Part shown: in pieces, positions 23,059-33,690 of the stretch
Numbering within the stretch: position 1 is the stretch's first letter
Layout of the letters: the number at the start of each line of letters is the position of its first letter
DNA from: Mesostigma viride
Lineage: Eukaryota; Streptophyta; Mesostigmatophyceae; Mesostigmatales; Mesostigmataceae
DNA: 41,573 bases
Assembly (NCBI GenBank): GCA_009746045.1
Contig: RPFO01000841.1
Span: 1 to 41,573 of the forward strand
Direction of reading: 5' to 3'
Notes under the pieces: generated by a model
Told to the model about the DNA's origin: nothing
The model's database searches: none
What the model saw: the letters and a program-made list of their open reading frames with translations, nothing else
Translations under genes and position numbers: made by a program

Positions 23059-24238
23059 ATTCTGATCAGGCACTCCGCAAAGGTGAAAACCTTTGCGTTC
23101 AGTGCCGGGCCGCGGAAAACGCGGAAAACGCGATCTGCAAATGAATCCGACCGGAATCGAACTGGGGACCTCTCGCACCAATTTTGCTGACTATAGGACG
23201 GACGTCTCCGGTTACCATGGCATCGCCAACTTACACCTACAGTCATCCGCAAAAGTTCTCCTGTCCGGGGAGTGATGCAAGCCTTTCGGATTTGGTACTA
23301 GATAAATCACTCGAGATCTGTGTGTAGGAGTACTACACACGTGTCTGCACGCGAGACTTGTTCAGTCTCGCACCGTGAGACGGGCTGATATTATTTACAC
23401 GGCTGAATCCTTCTTTAGAAGGGGGCGTAGCCGGTACTATCGAAATCAGCCAAGCGTTTATTCTGATCAGGCACTCCGCAAAGGTGAAAACCTTTGCGTT
23501 CAGTGCCGGGCCGCGGAAAACGCGGAAAACGCGATCTGCAAATGAATCCGACCGGAATCGAACTGGGGGCCTCTCGCACCAATTTTGCTGACTATAGGAC
23601 GGACGTCTCCGGTTACCATGGCATCGCCAACTTACACCTACAGTCATCCGCAAAAGTTCTCCTGTCCGGGGAGTGATGCAAGCCTTTCGGATTTGGTACT
23701 AGATAAATCACTCGAGATCTGTGTGTAGGAGTACTACACACGTGTCTGCACGCGAGACTTGTTCAGTCTCGCACCGTGAGACGGGCTGATATTATTTACA
23801 CGGCTGAATCCTTCTTTAGAAGGGGGCGTAGCCGGTACTATCGAAATCAGCCAAGCGTATATTCTGATCAGGCACTCCGCAAAGGTGAAAACCTTTGCGT
23901 TCAGTGCCGGGCCGCGGAAAACGCGGAAAACGCGATCTGCAAATGAATCCGACCGGAATCGAACTGGGGACCTCTCGCACCAATTTTGCTGACTAAAGGA
24001 CGGACGTCTCCGTTTACCATGGCATCGCCAACTTACACCTACAGTCATCCGCAAAAGTTCTCCTGTCCGGGGAGTGATGCAAGCCTTTCGGATTTGGTAG
24101 TAACTAGATAAATCACTCGAGATCTGTGTGTAGGAGTACTACACACGTGTCTGCACGCGAGACTTGTTCAGTCTCGCACCGTGAGACGGGCTGAACACGG
24201 CTGAATCCTTCTTTAGAAGGGGGCGTAGCCGGTACTAT
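23059..24238 (-). repeat. 401-bp structured tandem repeat, three copies, with tRNA-like B box
   Basis: Copies start at 23059, 23460 and 23861 and differ at only a few bases; the third lacks nine bases near its end. Each copy has five perfect hairpins. Coordinates in copy 1 are: CGCAAAGGT with GAAA loop (23076-23097), inside an outer GGCACT/AGTGCC stem; CCGCG/CGCGG (23110-23124); GTGTGTAG/CTACACAC (23320-23340); GCGAGAC/GTCTCGC (23351-23371); CCTTCT/AGAAGG (23409-23422). On the minus strand AGTTCGATTCC (around 23151-23161) matches the pol III B box at 10 of 11 bases, with a possible weak A box upstream. I could not fold a complete tRNA. A tRNA-derived SINE-like or structured-RNA repeat is the likeliest reading. 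The tail (24229-24276) has a 22-bp partial duplication. Confidence 0.85.
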
Positions 24239-24289
24239 CGAATCCTTATTCTACTACCGGTACTATCGAATCCTTATTATATGTACATA

Positions 24290-25113
24290 GCACCCATACT
24301 GGTTCAGGAGCACAAACAAATTACAATGAGTCCCTATCGATCCCTTCACGGGAGGCTCGTTGTGTTACCCATGTACAAGAGGTTGGCCAACTGTGGCAGC
24401 CCATAGGTGTTCAGTGAAGAACTTGAGAAGTATGTACAACCTTCAGGACCTTAGGCGAAACCCCACAGATCACCCACAACAGCTCATCAGAAAACATTGC
24501 TGACCCCCAGACGGGAGTCGGCGCCGGTCTGCTGCCCCTTATCGAACCAGACACAACATCTACGCGAAGCACTGCAAAACACAAGCTCCTATACTCATTC
24601 CAACCGTGGAAAATCAGGGGACCTGTCGCCACCTCACCAGCATGGTGGATGGGTCAGCCAGTCCGTGAAACTCCGCCTTAAGACGGCATCGGGGAATCGA
24701 ACCCCGCCCACAAACCACAGATCTGGGGAAACCTCAGACTGAGATGAAAACCCCAGATAGACATCTCTCCATCAGAGACAATGTCAGACATTCCCACACC
24801 AGAGACATGTCTCACCCCTCAAGGTGTGCTCAGGATTATGTACAATCAAGCCCCCAGCCTGATATCCAGAGACTTAAGCACCCAGCTCTCAGCTTTTAGA
24901 CAGATAGACCGACTTGACAGTCAGCATTCATGAGCTTCCTCAGCACATTGTACTGGGCTGGGGCCTTGTGTGGCAGCTTGGTCAATGCATCAGCAGGGTT
25001 CTCCTCGCCAGGGATATGCTTCAAGTCAACCAAACTGGCCAACTCCTTCAGCAACAAATAATCCAGGTCCCGGCTTCTGGCCAGCTGCTTGTGAACAAAC
25101 TGGACCATACCCA
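24290..25113 (-). mobile_element. 3' remnant of a copia-like retrotransposon
   Basis: It contains the end of an RNase H coding region (25113-24896) and about 600 bp of downstream non-coding sequence. The peptide is closely related to the end of pol in the plus-strand element at 37051-40643. The left limit is approximate. The right limit is set by the LINE 3' end. Confidence 0.75.
24690..24706 (-). other. tRNA T-arm-like hairpin in the copia remnant 3' region
   Basis: On the minus strand CGGGG-TTCGATT-CCCCG forms a perfect 5-bp stem with a 7-base loop, identical to a tRNA T arm or B box. No matching acceptor stem was found, so it is not a tRNA gene. The plus-strand copia relative has the same feature at 41098. 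Confidence 0.6.
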
Positions 25114-25114
25114 T
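24896..25114 (-). pseudogene. RNase H C-terminal fragment of copia-like pol
   Basis: A 72-residue fragment begins at GMVQFVHKQLARSRDLDYLL, which matches the plus-strand copy (GMVQFVHRQLARSRDLDYLL) almost residue for residue. It includes the copia-type ending ENPADALTKL. Everything upstream of this point is cut off by the LINE, so it is only the tail of a polyprotein. Confidence 0.85.
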
Positions 25115-25253
25115 ATATATTAAAAATATAATTACTTACAGCAGAGTGAAATCACTCAAACCAAAGCAAACGCCCAGCTATAAACCTATATACAGAGCCA
25201 TGTCAAAGCTCTATACTACGATAAGACCAATGGAAACGCCTAACGGGAGGAAC

Positions 25254-28200
25254 CTAATAGCCCTGCTGCACCGCAAAATCAGCCCGCGTACGGCGGAGCA
25301 TGATGTCAGCCATGGCCCGAGTCAGCGCCACCGACAAGCGCTGACGCCAATATGACGTCCAGGTCCGCGCCGACCATGGGGCCCGCTGGCCCTCCAGGTC
25401 CAGCCGGTCCTCCCGGAGCCGGCAACACTCCTTGAAGAAGGCGGAGGTCAGGGGCCCCATGGCCCCAAACTCCTCCAGGACAAAGGGCACCACACGATGG
25501 TGCCCGACGTCGCCGTAGGCCAGGAGCTTGGCCCGCTCCGCCCGGTCCGCCGTGTAACCTGCCGTGAGGGAGGCCCCAGCCACGTGGCTAAGAGCCAAGG
25601 GCCGCGCCACCGAAACGTCAATAAGCAGATGCCGGCCACCCCCCTCAAAGTCCAGCACCACGATGTCAGGCCGGTGGTTGGGGGAATAGAAGGCAGCGCC
25701 ATCCGCATCCTCGGACCGGATGTTCGCGTGGGGGAAAACCGACCGAATCATGGCGAGCACCACCGTCAGGAGGACAGTGTGCAAATACAAATACCAATTC
25801 TGATTCTGTTGGCCCCCCATGCAGGCAAGGTAGTGAGTCCCCGTGGGATCCAGCGGCTGCCCACAGCTACCACAAGGCCGCCCGGCCGGAACAAGAGGCT
25901 GCGGGGCAAATAGCTGGTGCCGGAGCGCCACCGAGTAGTGGCTGGGAGCCAAGGCGAATGGGGGGGCCATGGGAAGAGCACGAAGGTACGCCGAGCCCAC
26001 ACTCCGCAAGGAAAGCGAGAACAGCCACGCACGTCCCTGGGCGTTGAGGTCCGCGAAAAGAGCAATCCAATCAGCCGTGTGCAGAATACCCGCGTAGGTT
26101 TTCTGGTGTTTATCGATGACGCGAGCAGGGAATGCGGCGGGAGATTGAACGGAGGCGACCGAGGGAGTGCCGCGAGGGAGGTGGCGCTGTACCGCCTGAG
26201 CGGCACGGACGGGAGAACAGGCCTGCTGGATCTCAGCATAGGCCTCCTGGATGGCGGTGACGAAGGGCAAAGGGCTGCTGGGGTCCAGGAGGTCAGGCGC
26301 TGCCGTTGCCAAAAGGGGCAGGAGCCGGCAGCTTTCCGCCCACGACTGAGCGACGGAGCCCAAAAATGCTGCTGGGGCCAGCCGGGCGGCACGAGTCAGA
26401 CCGCAGCCACCCATCCGTGCAGGCAGGGAGGCAATGCGAATAGCATGTGGCGGGAGGTCGGGGCCCGGGACCAGCTGCGCCAAGGCCGACTGGATGCGTT
26501 CGTCGTGGCCCTCGGCGGCCAGCCGGACCTGAGCCGGAAGAGCGCCCCGGAGCCAGTGAACGACGCGAGGGTGAGCGCAAAACCACAGAAGCAGACCCTT
26601 GGTCTGCGAATCATGAAGGCGCGCAATCAAGGGCAGTACCTCAGTGCGTGCCTCGAGGGCGGCCCGCAGAGCATCGATGACAAACGCGGGGTCGCCAACC
26701 GGAACGCCGAGGACATCCAACCCATGGAGGCGCTCGTCCCGGCCCAAGAGCTGGGGCGGAAAGCCGGAGCAATCACCTTGGGGCGAGTACACCGCGCACT
26801 TGGCCAGGGTCAACTGGAGGTTGATGTCGGCCACCGCGGTCTGCAGTGCCAGCAGAGCCGCGGTGGTGTCCGGCACAGGGCCCAGAAGGTAGATATCATC
26901 CAAGTAGGCCTGAATAGCGACCGCCGGGTGGGCAGCATGGACCGCTTGGAGGCAACCCTGGAGGGGGGCGGCAAAGTACAGGGGTCCCAGGGGGTCCCCT
27001 TGCTGGGTGCCCGACCGCGACAGCAGGCCGCCGCGAGTGCCGTCCTCCATGATGTGAACCAGTTGGCCGGGCTGGCCGTAGCACACGGCTGTCCAAGCGT
27101 ACAAGTCCTCGAAGGACTCCATGACGGCCGCAAACATGCTGGCGCGGGACAGACTGTTGAACGCGTTGTGGCAGTCGACCTTGACGACAGCGTGGGTGGG
27201 GTGGGCCTCGAGGTAGGCCTGCACCGAATGGATGAGGATATCCGCCCCGCCTGGAGTCGTCACCCCCAGCTGGGCCGCCACCGAGGTCTCACCCGCTGCG
27301 AGGGGCGGGCAGAAAAAGGCACGGAGCTCGGGCGCCTTTTGGCGGCAGATCACTTTGCCCACGAGCTTGCGGAGCACCTCACCGCAGGCGATCGGGCGCA
27401 CCTTGCCCTCGGGGGGGGCAAGACACCCTTGAGCAGAGCGAGGAGGCGAGCGCCCGCTAACCACTCGCGCGCAGCGGGAGGAACGCGACCAGCCGCCAGG
27501 TCAATGAGGGTGTCAAAGAGAATGTCCTCGCCCCCATGCCCCACCAGGACCTCCAAGTGCTCGTAGCGCCAGCCCGACGGCCCGGTAGAGGAAGCCCGCG
27601 GGACCGCACGCATCACCTCCAGGAAGCAGTCGCGGTCCAGCCGGAGGGGGGCCGGCAGGGGGTCCGGCACGGGCAGCTGGAATCCGGGCTCCGCAGGGTG
27701 AAGAGCCTCCAAGGCCGCCAGGGTAGCCGCATTGGCGGGGGCCAGCTTGGCCATTTCCAAGCGGGTCATGGCCCGGCTGAGCTGCCCCTCGCGGACGAGG
27801 CGGATGACGTCGGCGGCCACCCGCTCGAAGTTGACCTCCCCCGACAGCCGGGCCGTGCGCGGGGGCGGCACGCCAAACAGCCCCTCCCAGTCCCCCTGCA
27901 GAAAGCGTCGGCAACGGGCAATAACCGCACCCTGGAGGCCGCGCACACCACGCCCGAGAGGGGTGAGGAGCAGGCGGGGGGTCACCATGTGCAGTTTAAA
28001 GCCCAGCGGGTCGTCCGGAGCGGCGTGCATGCGCCGGAGAGAAACGATTGCACATTGCGCGAAAAGGCTACGCGCGCGGTGGGGGAGGTCGGTCAGGGTA
28101 GACGTCGGGTTGATGGCGCATGCATCCCAGGGAACCGTGTCAAGCCAACGCCAACTGGCCGAGTAGTCGGGCGGCGGGGGCTGGGAGCCGGTGGGAGCCG
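25254..28200 (-). pseudogene. LINE protein, C-terminal part: reverse transcriptase and RLE endonuclease
   Basis: RT motif A is VVKVDCHNAFNSLSR (around 27180), motif B is SRSGTQQGDPLGPLY (around 27010) and motif C is AYLDDIYLLG (around 26900). After the thumb region comes a CGSCGQPLD...HYLAC zinc knuckle (CCHC, around 25850). The restriction-like endonuclease core RPDIVVLDF...LLIDVSV follows (around 25640). Together these copy RNA into DNA at a nicked chromosomal target. Frame 27350-28324 carries the region before RT. The frame changes at a run of eight C (27411-27418); one base more or fewer there would reconnect it, so either a mutation or a sequencing slip is possible. The stop is at 25254. 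Confidence 0.85.
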
Positions 28201-29630
28201 AGGCGGGAGGGGGGAGGGGGCCGGGACTGCTGGCCGGTTGAGGGGCCGTTGAGCAACACAGGCGCGCGCGTGCTGAGCGCGCCCGTGAATGGAGTACACC
28301 CGCTGGCAGTGAGCTTCCGGGCACCGGTAACAGCTCATGGCCTGCAGATCCGCCGCGCCGAGATCGGGGTGCACAGCGCGAAGGTGCTGGCAGAGGAGGT
28401 TACGGTTGTGGAACACACCAGCACACGGGGACCCCGTGGGAAGCAGCACGGCACACCGGTGAAGGCCGTCGGCGGGCGCTGAGTGGCGGGGAGCGGCGCC
28501 AGCAAAGGCAGGACGTGGGGCCTGCGGCGTCTCCCCAGCCGGGCCGGCAGGCGCGCGCACCACGACCCGACCAGCGCCCGGCATGCCCGCCGGGGCCACG
28601 GAGGAGGCAGTGCCCACCGGGGAGACCCCCAGCGGAGGGGGATCGAGAACGCCGGCGCCCCTCCCAGGGGGACTCGCCAGCGCGCCCGCGACCACCCCAG
28701 GCCCCGGCAACGAGGCCGGGGGCGGCGGCCGAGGGGTCGGGGAGGCAGCTGGCCCCGGGGCCCGGTGGGGACCCGGCAGGGGACCCAGCGAGACCGGGGG
28801 CGGGCCGAGAGGAAGCGCAGTCCCAGGGGGCGGCACAACAGCCCGGCACAACGGGCAGCGCGGCACGGAGTGGAGCAAGCTGCGCGCGATGCACGCTTGA
28901 TGGAATGTGTGGCCGCACGCGGGCAGGCGACACAAGCCATCCCCCGGCCGGAAGGGCTCAAGGCAGATGGCACAGGAGCCCGACTCGGGGTCGTCCCCCT
29001 CCAGAAGGGACCGGACATGAGGGGGGGCGGGTCCCAGCCGGCCTCCCAGCAACCCGGGAGAGCAGCAATCTGGGCGCGCGAGAGGATGCCGACCGGTTGG
29101 TCAGCCGCGGGGTGCCATTCGTGCGGGATGCCTGCCAACTCCAGGATGTCGTGGAGGAAGGCAGAAACAGGCGTCCCCGCGGTTAGGGGCTGGGCGCGCC
29201 CGGCCGAGTCCACCAAGATGGCCTGGCCGCCCTGAACCGCGATGGGGGCCCCGAACTCCACACGCAGCATGGCGGCCTGCGCCAGGCTGAGGGAGGTGAT
29301 GAGAAAGCCCCCACTGGCAACCGGGCCGGGAGGCGGGGCCTGGGCGTCCAAGAAGAGGCGAAGCTGCCGCGGGGACATGAGGCCCAGGTCGGCGCCGCCC
29401 GCGAGGTAGGCCGCCCGCACCGAGACCTGTGCGTCTCGAGCCACCGCCGTGACGAACTCGACCACCTCCTGACCCACCCGCTCGTCCAGGGAAAGCAGCT
29501 CTTCCTGCCGGGCGGCCGGGAGATGCCACGGCAGCCGGCAGCCGGCGTGATATCCTTCCAAGACATACCCCCAAAGAGTCGAGGCCGTCACCGGGGGGCG
29601 GCGGAAAGAAATGTCGCCCGCACCGCGCAA
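28200..29630 (-). pseudogene. LINE protein, middle part: RING-H2 finger and C2H2/C2HC fingers
   Basis: After an unrecognised domain of about 190 residues (29630-29045) the frame shifts. A textbook RING-H2 finger follows at about 28975-28840: CAIC, then C-G-H-x2-H-x2-C, then C-P-L-C. A long Pro/Gly-rich linker comes next. Two C2H2- or C2HC-like fingers lie near 28440-28270 (C...HLRAVH and CYRCPEAHC...H). C2H2 fingers before RT are usual in R2-type LINEs, where they bind target DNA. A RING finger would suggest ubiquitin-ligase activity and is unusual there. Another frame change lies between 28320 and 28095, in G/C homopolymers. Confidence 0.75.
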
Positions 29631-30412
29631 CTAGGGCCAGGAAGGCCGGGGGCCTAGGGAGCGAGGGGAAGGCGGCCTCAACCCGACCGCGTCCAGCAAC
29701 AAAGGGCAGTACGCCCAAGAAAAGGTGGCGCGGCCCACCACGCCGACAATGTGCGAGGGCGGCCACGAGGTGAACGCGTGGGCCCGGGGGCCGCCGTCCC
29801 ACGCGGCAAGGACGGGGGTGGCGGCTGGGTGGCCAACCGCGGCCGGGGGAAGGGAGGCCAGAGCGTCGGGGAGCGAGGGGCCGGGGGCGGGCGCCGGGGT
29901 CGCCAGGCCCGCCGGGGGTCGGCCGGGCCCAGCCCAGGCGACAGCGCCGCGCCCCCGTCGGCGGGGCCAGGCGACGGGTGGGGCCCCGGGGCCGAGGGCG
30001 CCAGGGCCCGAGCAACGGCGGCCCCATCGGGCAGGCCACGGCCCGCCCCGAGGGCCTCGGCAGGGGGGCACACGGGGCAGGGGGCCGGAGCACCCAGCGG
30101 GGAGGGCAGCCCGGGGGCCCGCCGGGGGGGACAGCGCGGGCACGTCCAGGAGCCCGGCGGGACCCGGTAGAGCCGGGGAGTAAGACACTGCAAGTGCCAC
30201 CCGGAATTGCAAGCATCACAAACTAACATGTGGTGCCCGCGGTGCCCGCTCCGGCAGACCTCGCAGACCAAGGAGGGGGAGACCGGGGCGCCCGAGCCCC
30301 CCGCAGCCGGGTCGCCCACCTCCGCAAGAAGGGCCGCAAGCCGAGAGGACCGCCGAGGCGCCAACCGGGGAGCGGGGGAGCCGTTGGGCGAAGGGGGTCG
30401 TGGGTCGTCCAT
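29631..30412 (-). pseudogene. LINE protein, N-terminal part: PHD finger
   Basis: Translation starts at ATG 30412-30410, about 115 bp inside the 170-bp array. A PHD finger (Cys4-His-Cys3: CEVC, CDAC, WHLQC, WTCPRC) lies at about 30270-30130. It is followed by a Pro/Gly-rich stretch in which the frame changes, and by an in-frame TAG at 29631-29633. PHD fingers commonly read histone H3 tails, so a role in choosing a chromatin target is a reasonable inference. The plus strand has long antisense frames here because of the very high GC content; they are not genes. Confidence 0.75.
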
Positions 30413-30526
30413 GAACAATCAGGGCAGGCGTGGCAGCCACCGAGGGGGGGGGCGGGGGGTGTGGGGGGCGGAGCCCCCCACGCGGGGGGTTTGGGGGGCG
30501 GCAGCCCCCCAACGCGCTGCGGTCGC

Positions 30527-33095
30527 GGTACCGCCTGCCGTCCGGCACTTTGAAGCCCGCCGGTGCTATAATTCCTATCGTCCACGCATGTTTTCCCCTG
30601 CCTCAAACCGCACGTTGCATTTAAATCTGGAGCCCAAAATTCACTGAAAACGTGTGCCAGCCGGTAGCAAACTGGGCCAAGCTGCCACGGAATGGTGGTA
30701 CCGCCTGCCGTCCGGCACTTTGAAGCCCGCCGGTGCTATAATTCCTATCGTCCACGCATGTTTTCCCCTGCCTCAAACCGCACGTTGCATTTAAATCTGG
30801 AGCCCAAAATTCACTGAAAACGTGTGCCAGCCGGTAGCAAACTGGGCCAAGCTGCCACGGAATGGTGGTACCGCCTGCCGTCCGGCACTTTGAAGCCCGC
30901 CGGTGCTATAATTCCTATCGTCCACGCATGTTTTCCCCTGCCTCAAACCGCACGTTGCATTTAAATCTGGAGCCCAAAATTCACTGAAAACGTGTGCCAG
31001 CCGGTAGCAAACTGGGCCAAGCTGCCACGGAATGGTGGTACCGCCTGCCGTCCGGCACTTTGAAGCCCGCCGGTGCTATAATTCCTATCGTCCACGCATG
31101 TTTTCCCCTGCCTCAAACCGCACGTTGCATTTAAATCTGGAGCCCAAAATTCACTGAAAACGTGTGCCAGCCGGTAGCAAACTGGGCCAAGCTGCCACGG
31201 AATGGTGGTACCGCCTGCCGTCCGGCACTTTGAAGCCCGCCGGTGCTATAATTCCTATCGTCCACGCATGTTTTCCCCTGCCTCAAACCGCACGTTGCAT
31301 TTAAATCTGGAGCCCAAAATTCACTGAAAACGTGTGCCAGCCGGTAGCAAACTGGGCCAAGCTGCCACGGAATGGTGGTACCGCCTGCCGTCCGGCACTT
31401 TGAAGCCCGCCGGTGCTATAATTCCTATCGTCCACGCATGTTTTCCCCTGCCTCAAACCGCACGTTGCATTTAAATCTGGAGCCCAAAATTCACTGAAAA
31501 CGTGTGCCAGCCGGTAGCAAACTGGGCCAAGCTGCCACGGAATGGTGGTACCGCCTGCCGTCCGGCACTTTGAAGCCCGCCGGTGCTATAATTCCTATCG
31601 TCCACGCATGTTTTCCCCTGCCTCAAACCGCACGTTGCATTTAAATCTGGAGCCCAAAATTCACTGAAAACGTGTGCCAGCCGGTAGCAAACTGGGCCAA
31701 GCTGCCACGGAATGGTGGTACCGCCTGCCGTCCGGCACTTTGAAGCCCGCCGGTGCTATAATTCCTATCGTCCACGCATGTTTTCCCCTGCCTCAAACCG
31801 CACGTTGCATTTAAATCTGGAGCCCAAAATTCACTGAAAACGTGTGCCAGCCGGTAGCAAACTGGGCCAAGCTGCCACGGAATGGTGGTACCGCCTGCCG
31901 TCCGGCACTTTGAAGCCCGCCGGTGCTATAATTCCTATCGTCCACGCATGTTTTCCCCTGCCTCAAACCGCACGTTGCATTTAAATCTGGAGCCCAAAAT
32001 TCACTGAAAACGTGTGCCAGCCGGTAGCAAACTGGGCCAAGCTGCCACGGAATGGTGGTACCGCCTGCCGTCCGGCACTTTGAAGCCCGCCGGTGCTATA
32101 ATTCCTATCGTCCACGCATGTTTTCCCCTGCCTCAAACCGCACGTTGCATTTAAATCTGGAGCCCAAAATTCACTGAAAACGTGTGCCAGCCGGTAGCAA
32201 ACTGGGCCAAGCTGCCACGGAATGGTGGTACCGCCTGCCGTCCGGCACTTTGAAGCCCGCCGGTGCTATAATTCCTATCGTCCACGCATGTTTTCCCCTG
32301 CCTCAAACCGCACGTTGCATTTAAATCTGGAGCCCAAAATTCACTGAAAACGTGTGCCAGCCGGTAGCAAACTGGGCCAAGCTGCCACGGAATGGTGGTA
32401 CCGCCTGCCGTCCGGCACTTTGAAGCCCGCCGGTGCTATAATTCCTATCGTCCACGCATGTTTTCCCCTGCCTCAAACCGCACGTTGCATTTAAATCTGG
32501 AGCCCAAAATTCACTGAAAACGTGTGCCAGCCGGTAGCAAACTGGGCCAAGCTGCCACGGAATGGTGGTACCGCCTGCCGTCCGGCACTTTGAAGCCCGC
32601 CGGTGCTATAATTCCTATCGTCCACGCATGTTTTCCCCTGCCTCAAACCGCACGTTGCATTTAAATCTGGAGCCCAAAATTCACTGAAAACGTGTGCCAG
32701 CCGGTAGCAAACTGGGCCAAGCTGCCACGGAATGGTGGTACCGCCTGCCGTCCGGCACTTTGAAGCCCGCCGGTGCTATAATTCCTATCGTCCACGCATG
32801 TTTTCCCCTGCCTCAAACCGCACGTTGCATTTAAATCTGGAGCCCAAAATTCACTGAAAACGTGTGCCAGCCGGTAGCAAACTGGGCCAAGCTGCCACGG
32901 AATGGTGGTACCGCCTGCCGTCCGGCACTTTGAAGCCCGCCGGTGCTATAATTCCTATCGTCCACGCATGTTTTCCCCTGCCTCAAACCGCACGTTGCAT
33001 TTAAATCTGGAGCCCAAAATTCACTGAAAACGTGTGCCAGCCGGTAGCAAACTGGGCCAAGCTGCCACGGAATGGTGGTACCGCCTGCCGTCCGG
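30527..33095 (-). repeat. 170-bp tandem array, 15.1 identical units
   Basis: Units recur every 170 bp from 30527 to 33095 with no difference that I can see between copies. The left edge abuts the GC-rich leader of the LINE. The right edge abuts copia-like coding sequence at 33096. On the minus strand a unit contains TTTAAAT and ATTATAG but no long frame. The position, directly 5' of the LINE start codon, parallels the promoter monomers of some LINEs. A satellite of nucleosomal length is the alternative. Confidence 0.95.
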
Positions 33096-33690
33096 ATATA
33101 TATGTCAAAGGAGAGTGTGCAGCAAGGCTCCTGCGAGTTATGCCAATACTGCTGGGGTGCAACACAGCTGGAATCACCAAACTGGCTGCTGGGGGCACCT
33201 CCCCTTCATCCCATTTTACACCCTTGACCGGCTTGGCCCTGCACCTGCTGATTGGAAATGTTGTCCTGAAATTTTCTAGGGGAATCATCCCCCAGCCATC
33301 TCTTTTCAGAGCTGTAGCTCTGATAGAAATCCCAGGATTGCCCAGAGAATTCTGACCCAAAATCACAGGGCCATCATAGTCCTCTTGGACAAGGAAGGTC
33401 ACATCCACACCCATGACAGGGGCAGTAACCTCTCCCAACACCCTTAGATGCGTCCTACCTCTGAAATCAGACACCCAGGGGCAACTTGGTTCACCGACCA
33501 GCAGTTCTCCTGTATGCTGAGTGTTACGCCGCAGGCCTCGGCCGCCACCTCTACCTCTACCCGGCCTGATGCTACCTAAACTAGTTAATCCGCCTCTAGT
33601 TAAACCCCTAGCGAAAGACGAACGAGACGATCCAGATCTCAATGCATTGACATATGTACTACTGTAATATGCCATAGGCCATTTAACCAA
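33096..33690 (-). pseudogene. Copia-like pol fragment: retropepsin-like domain
   Basis: About 195 residues matching the domain found between integrase and RT in the plus-strand element. Shared features include SDF...LGEV.APVMGV, the GPVILGQNSL motif and the following LVIP...SPLTY stretch. The Asp-Thr-x active-site region is not recognisable in this copy. Homology stops exactly at 33096, where the 170-bp array begins. This is the upstream half of the copia element interrupted by the LINE. Confidence 0.75.

Larger units (their letters stand above)
25114..33095 (-). mobile_element. LINE retrotransposon with restriction-like endonuclease and 5' tandem array
   Basis: The element runs from an upstream array of 170-bp units (33095-30527), through a long coding region (30412-25254), to an AT-rich 3' end (about 25142-25114). 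RT and a C-terminal CCHC plus RPD...D endonuclease identify the RLE class of non-LTR elements. Both sides border copia-like sequence in the same orientation, so the LINE appears to have inserted into a copia element. ATATATAT at both junctions (33096-33104 and 25113-25120) could be the target duplication but overlaps the AT-rich tail. Whether the array is the element's own 5' region is an inference. Confidence 0.7.

Noticed and set aside
23140-23230. tRNA gene on the minus strand
   Set aside because: The T loop matches but the T stem has an A-C mismatch and there is no acceptor stem. Kept only as a B-box-like signal.
23059-24238. Hammerhead ribozyme or retrozyme
   Set aside because: A CTGATCA and a GAAA occur near each other, but the CUGANGA core is not matched on either strand and no three-stem fold was found.
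25917-27566. Long plus-strand frame of 549 codons
   Set aside because: It is antisense to the LINE reverse transcriptase, which has all RT motifs on the minus strand. High GC keeps the opposite strand open.
28483-30183. Several long plus-strand frames rich in Gly, Arg and Pro
   Set aside because: They are complements of the very GC-rich LINE N-terminal coding region and have no domains.
33001-33100. Extension of the copia fragment into the 170-bp unit as coding sequence
   Set aside because: The frame stays open by chance for about 30 codons, but similarity to the plus-strand pol ends at 33096 and the same bases recur in all 15 units.
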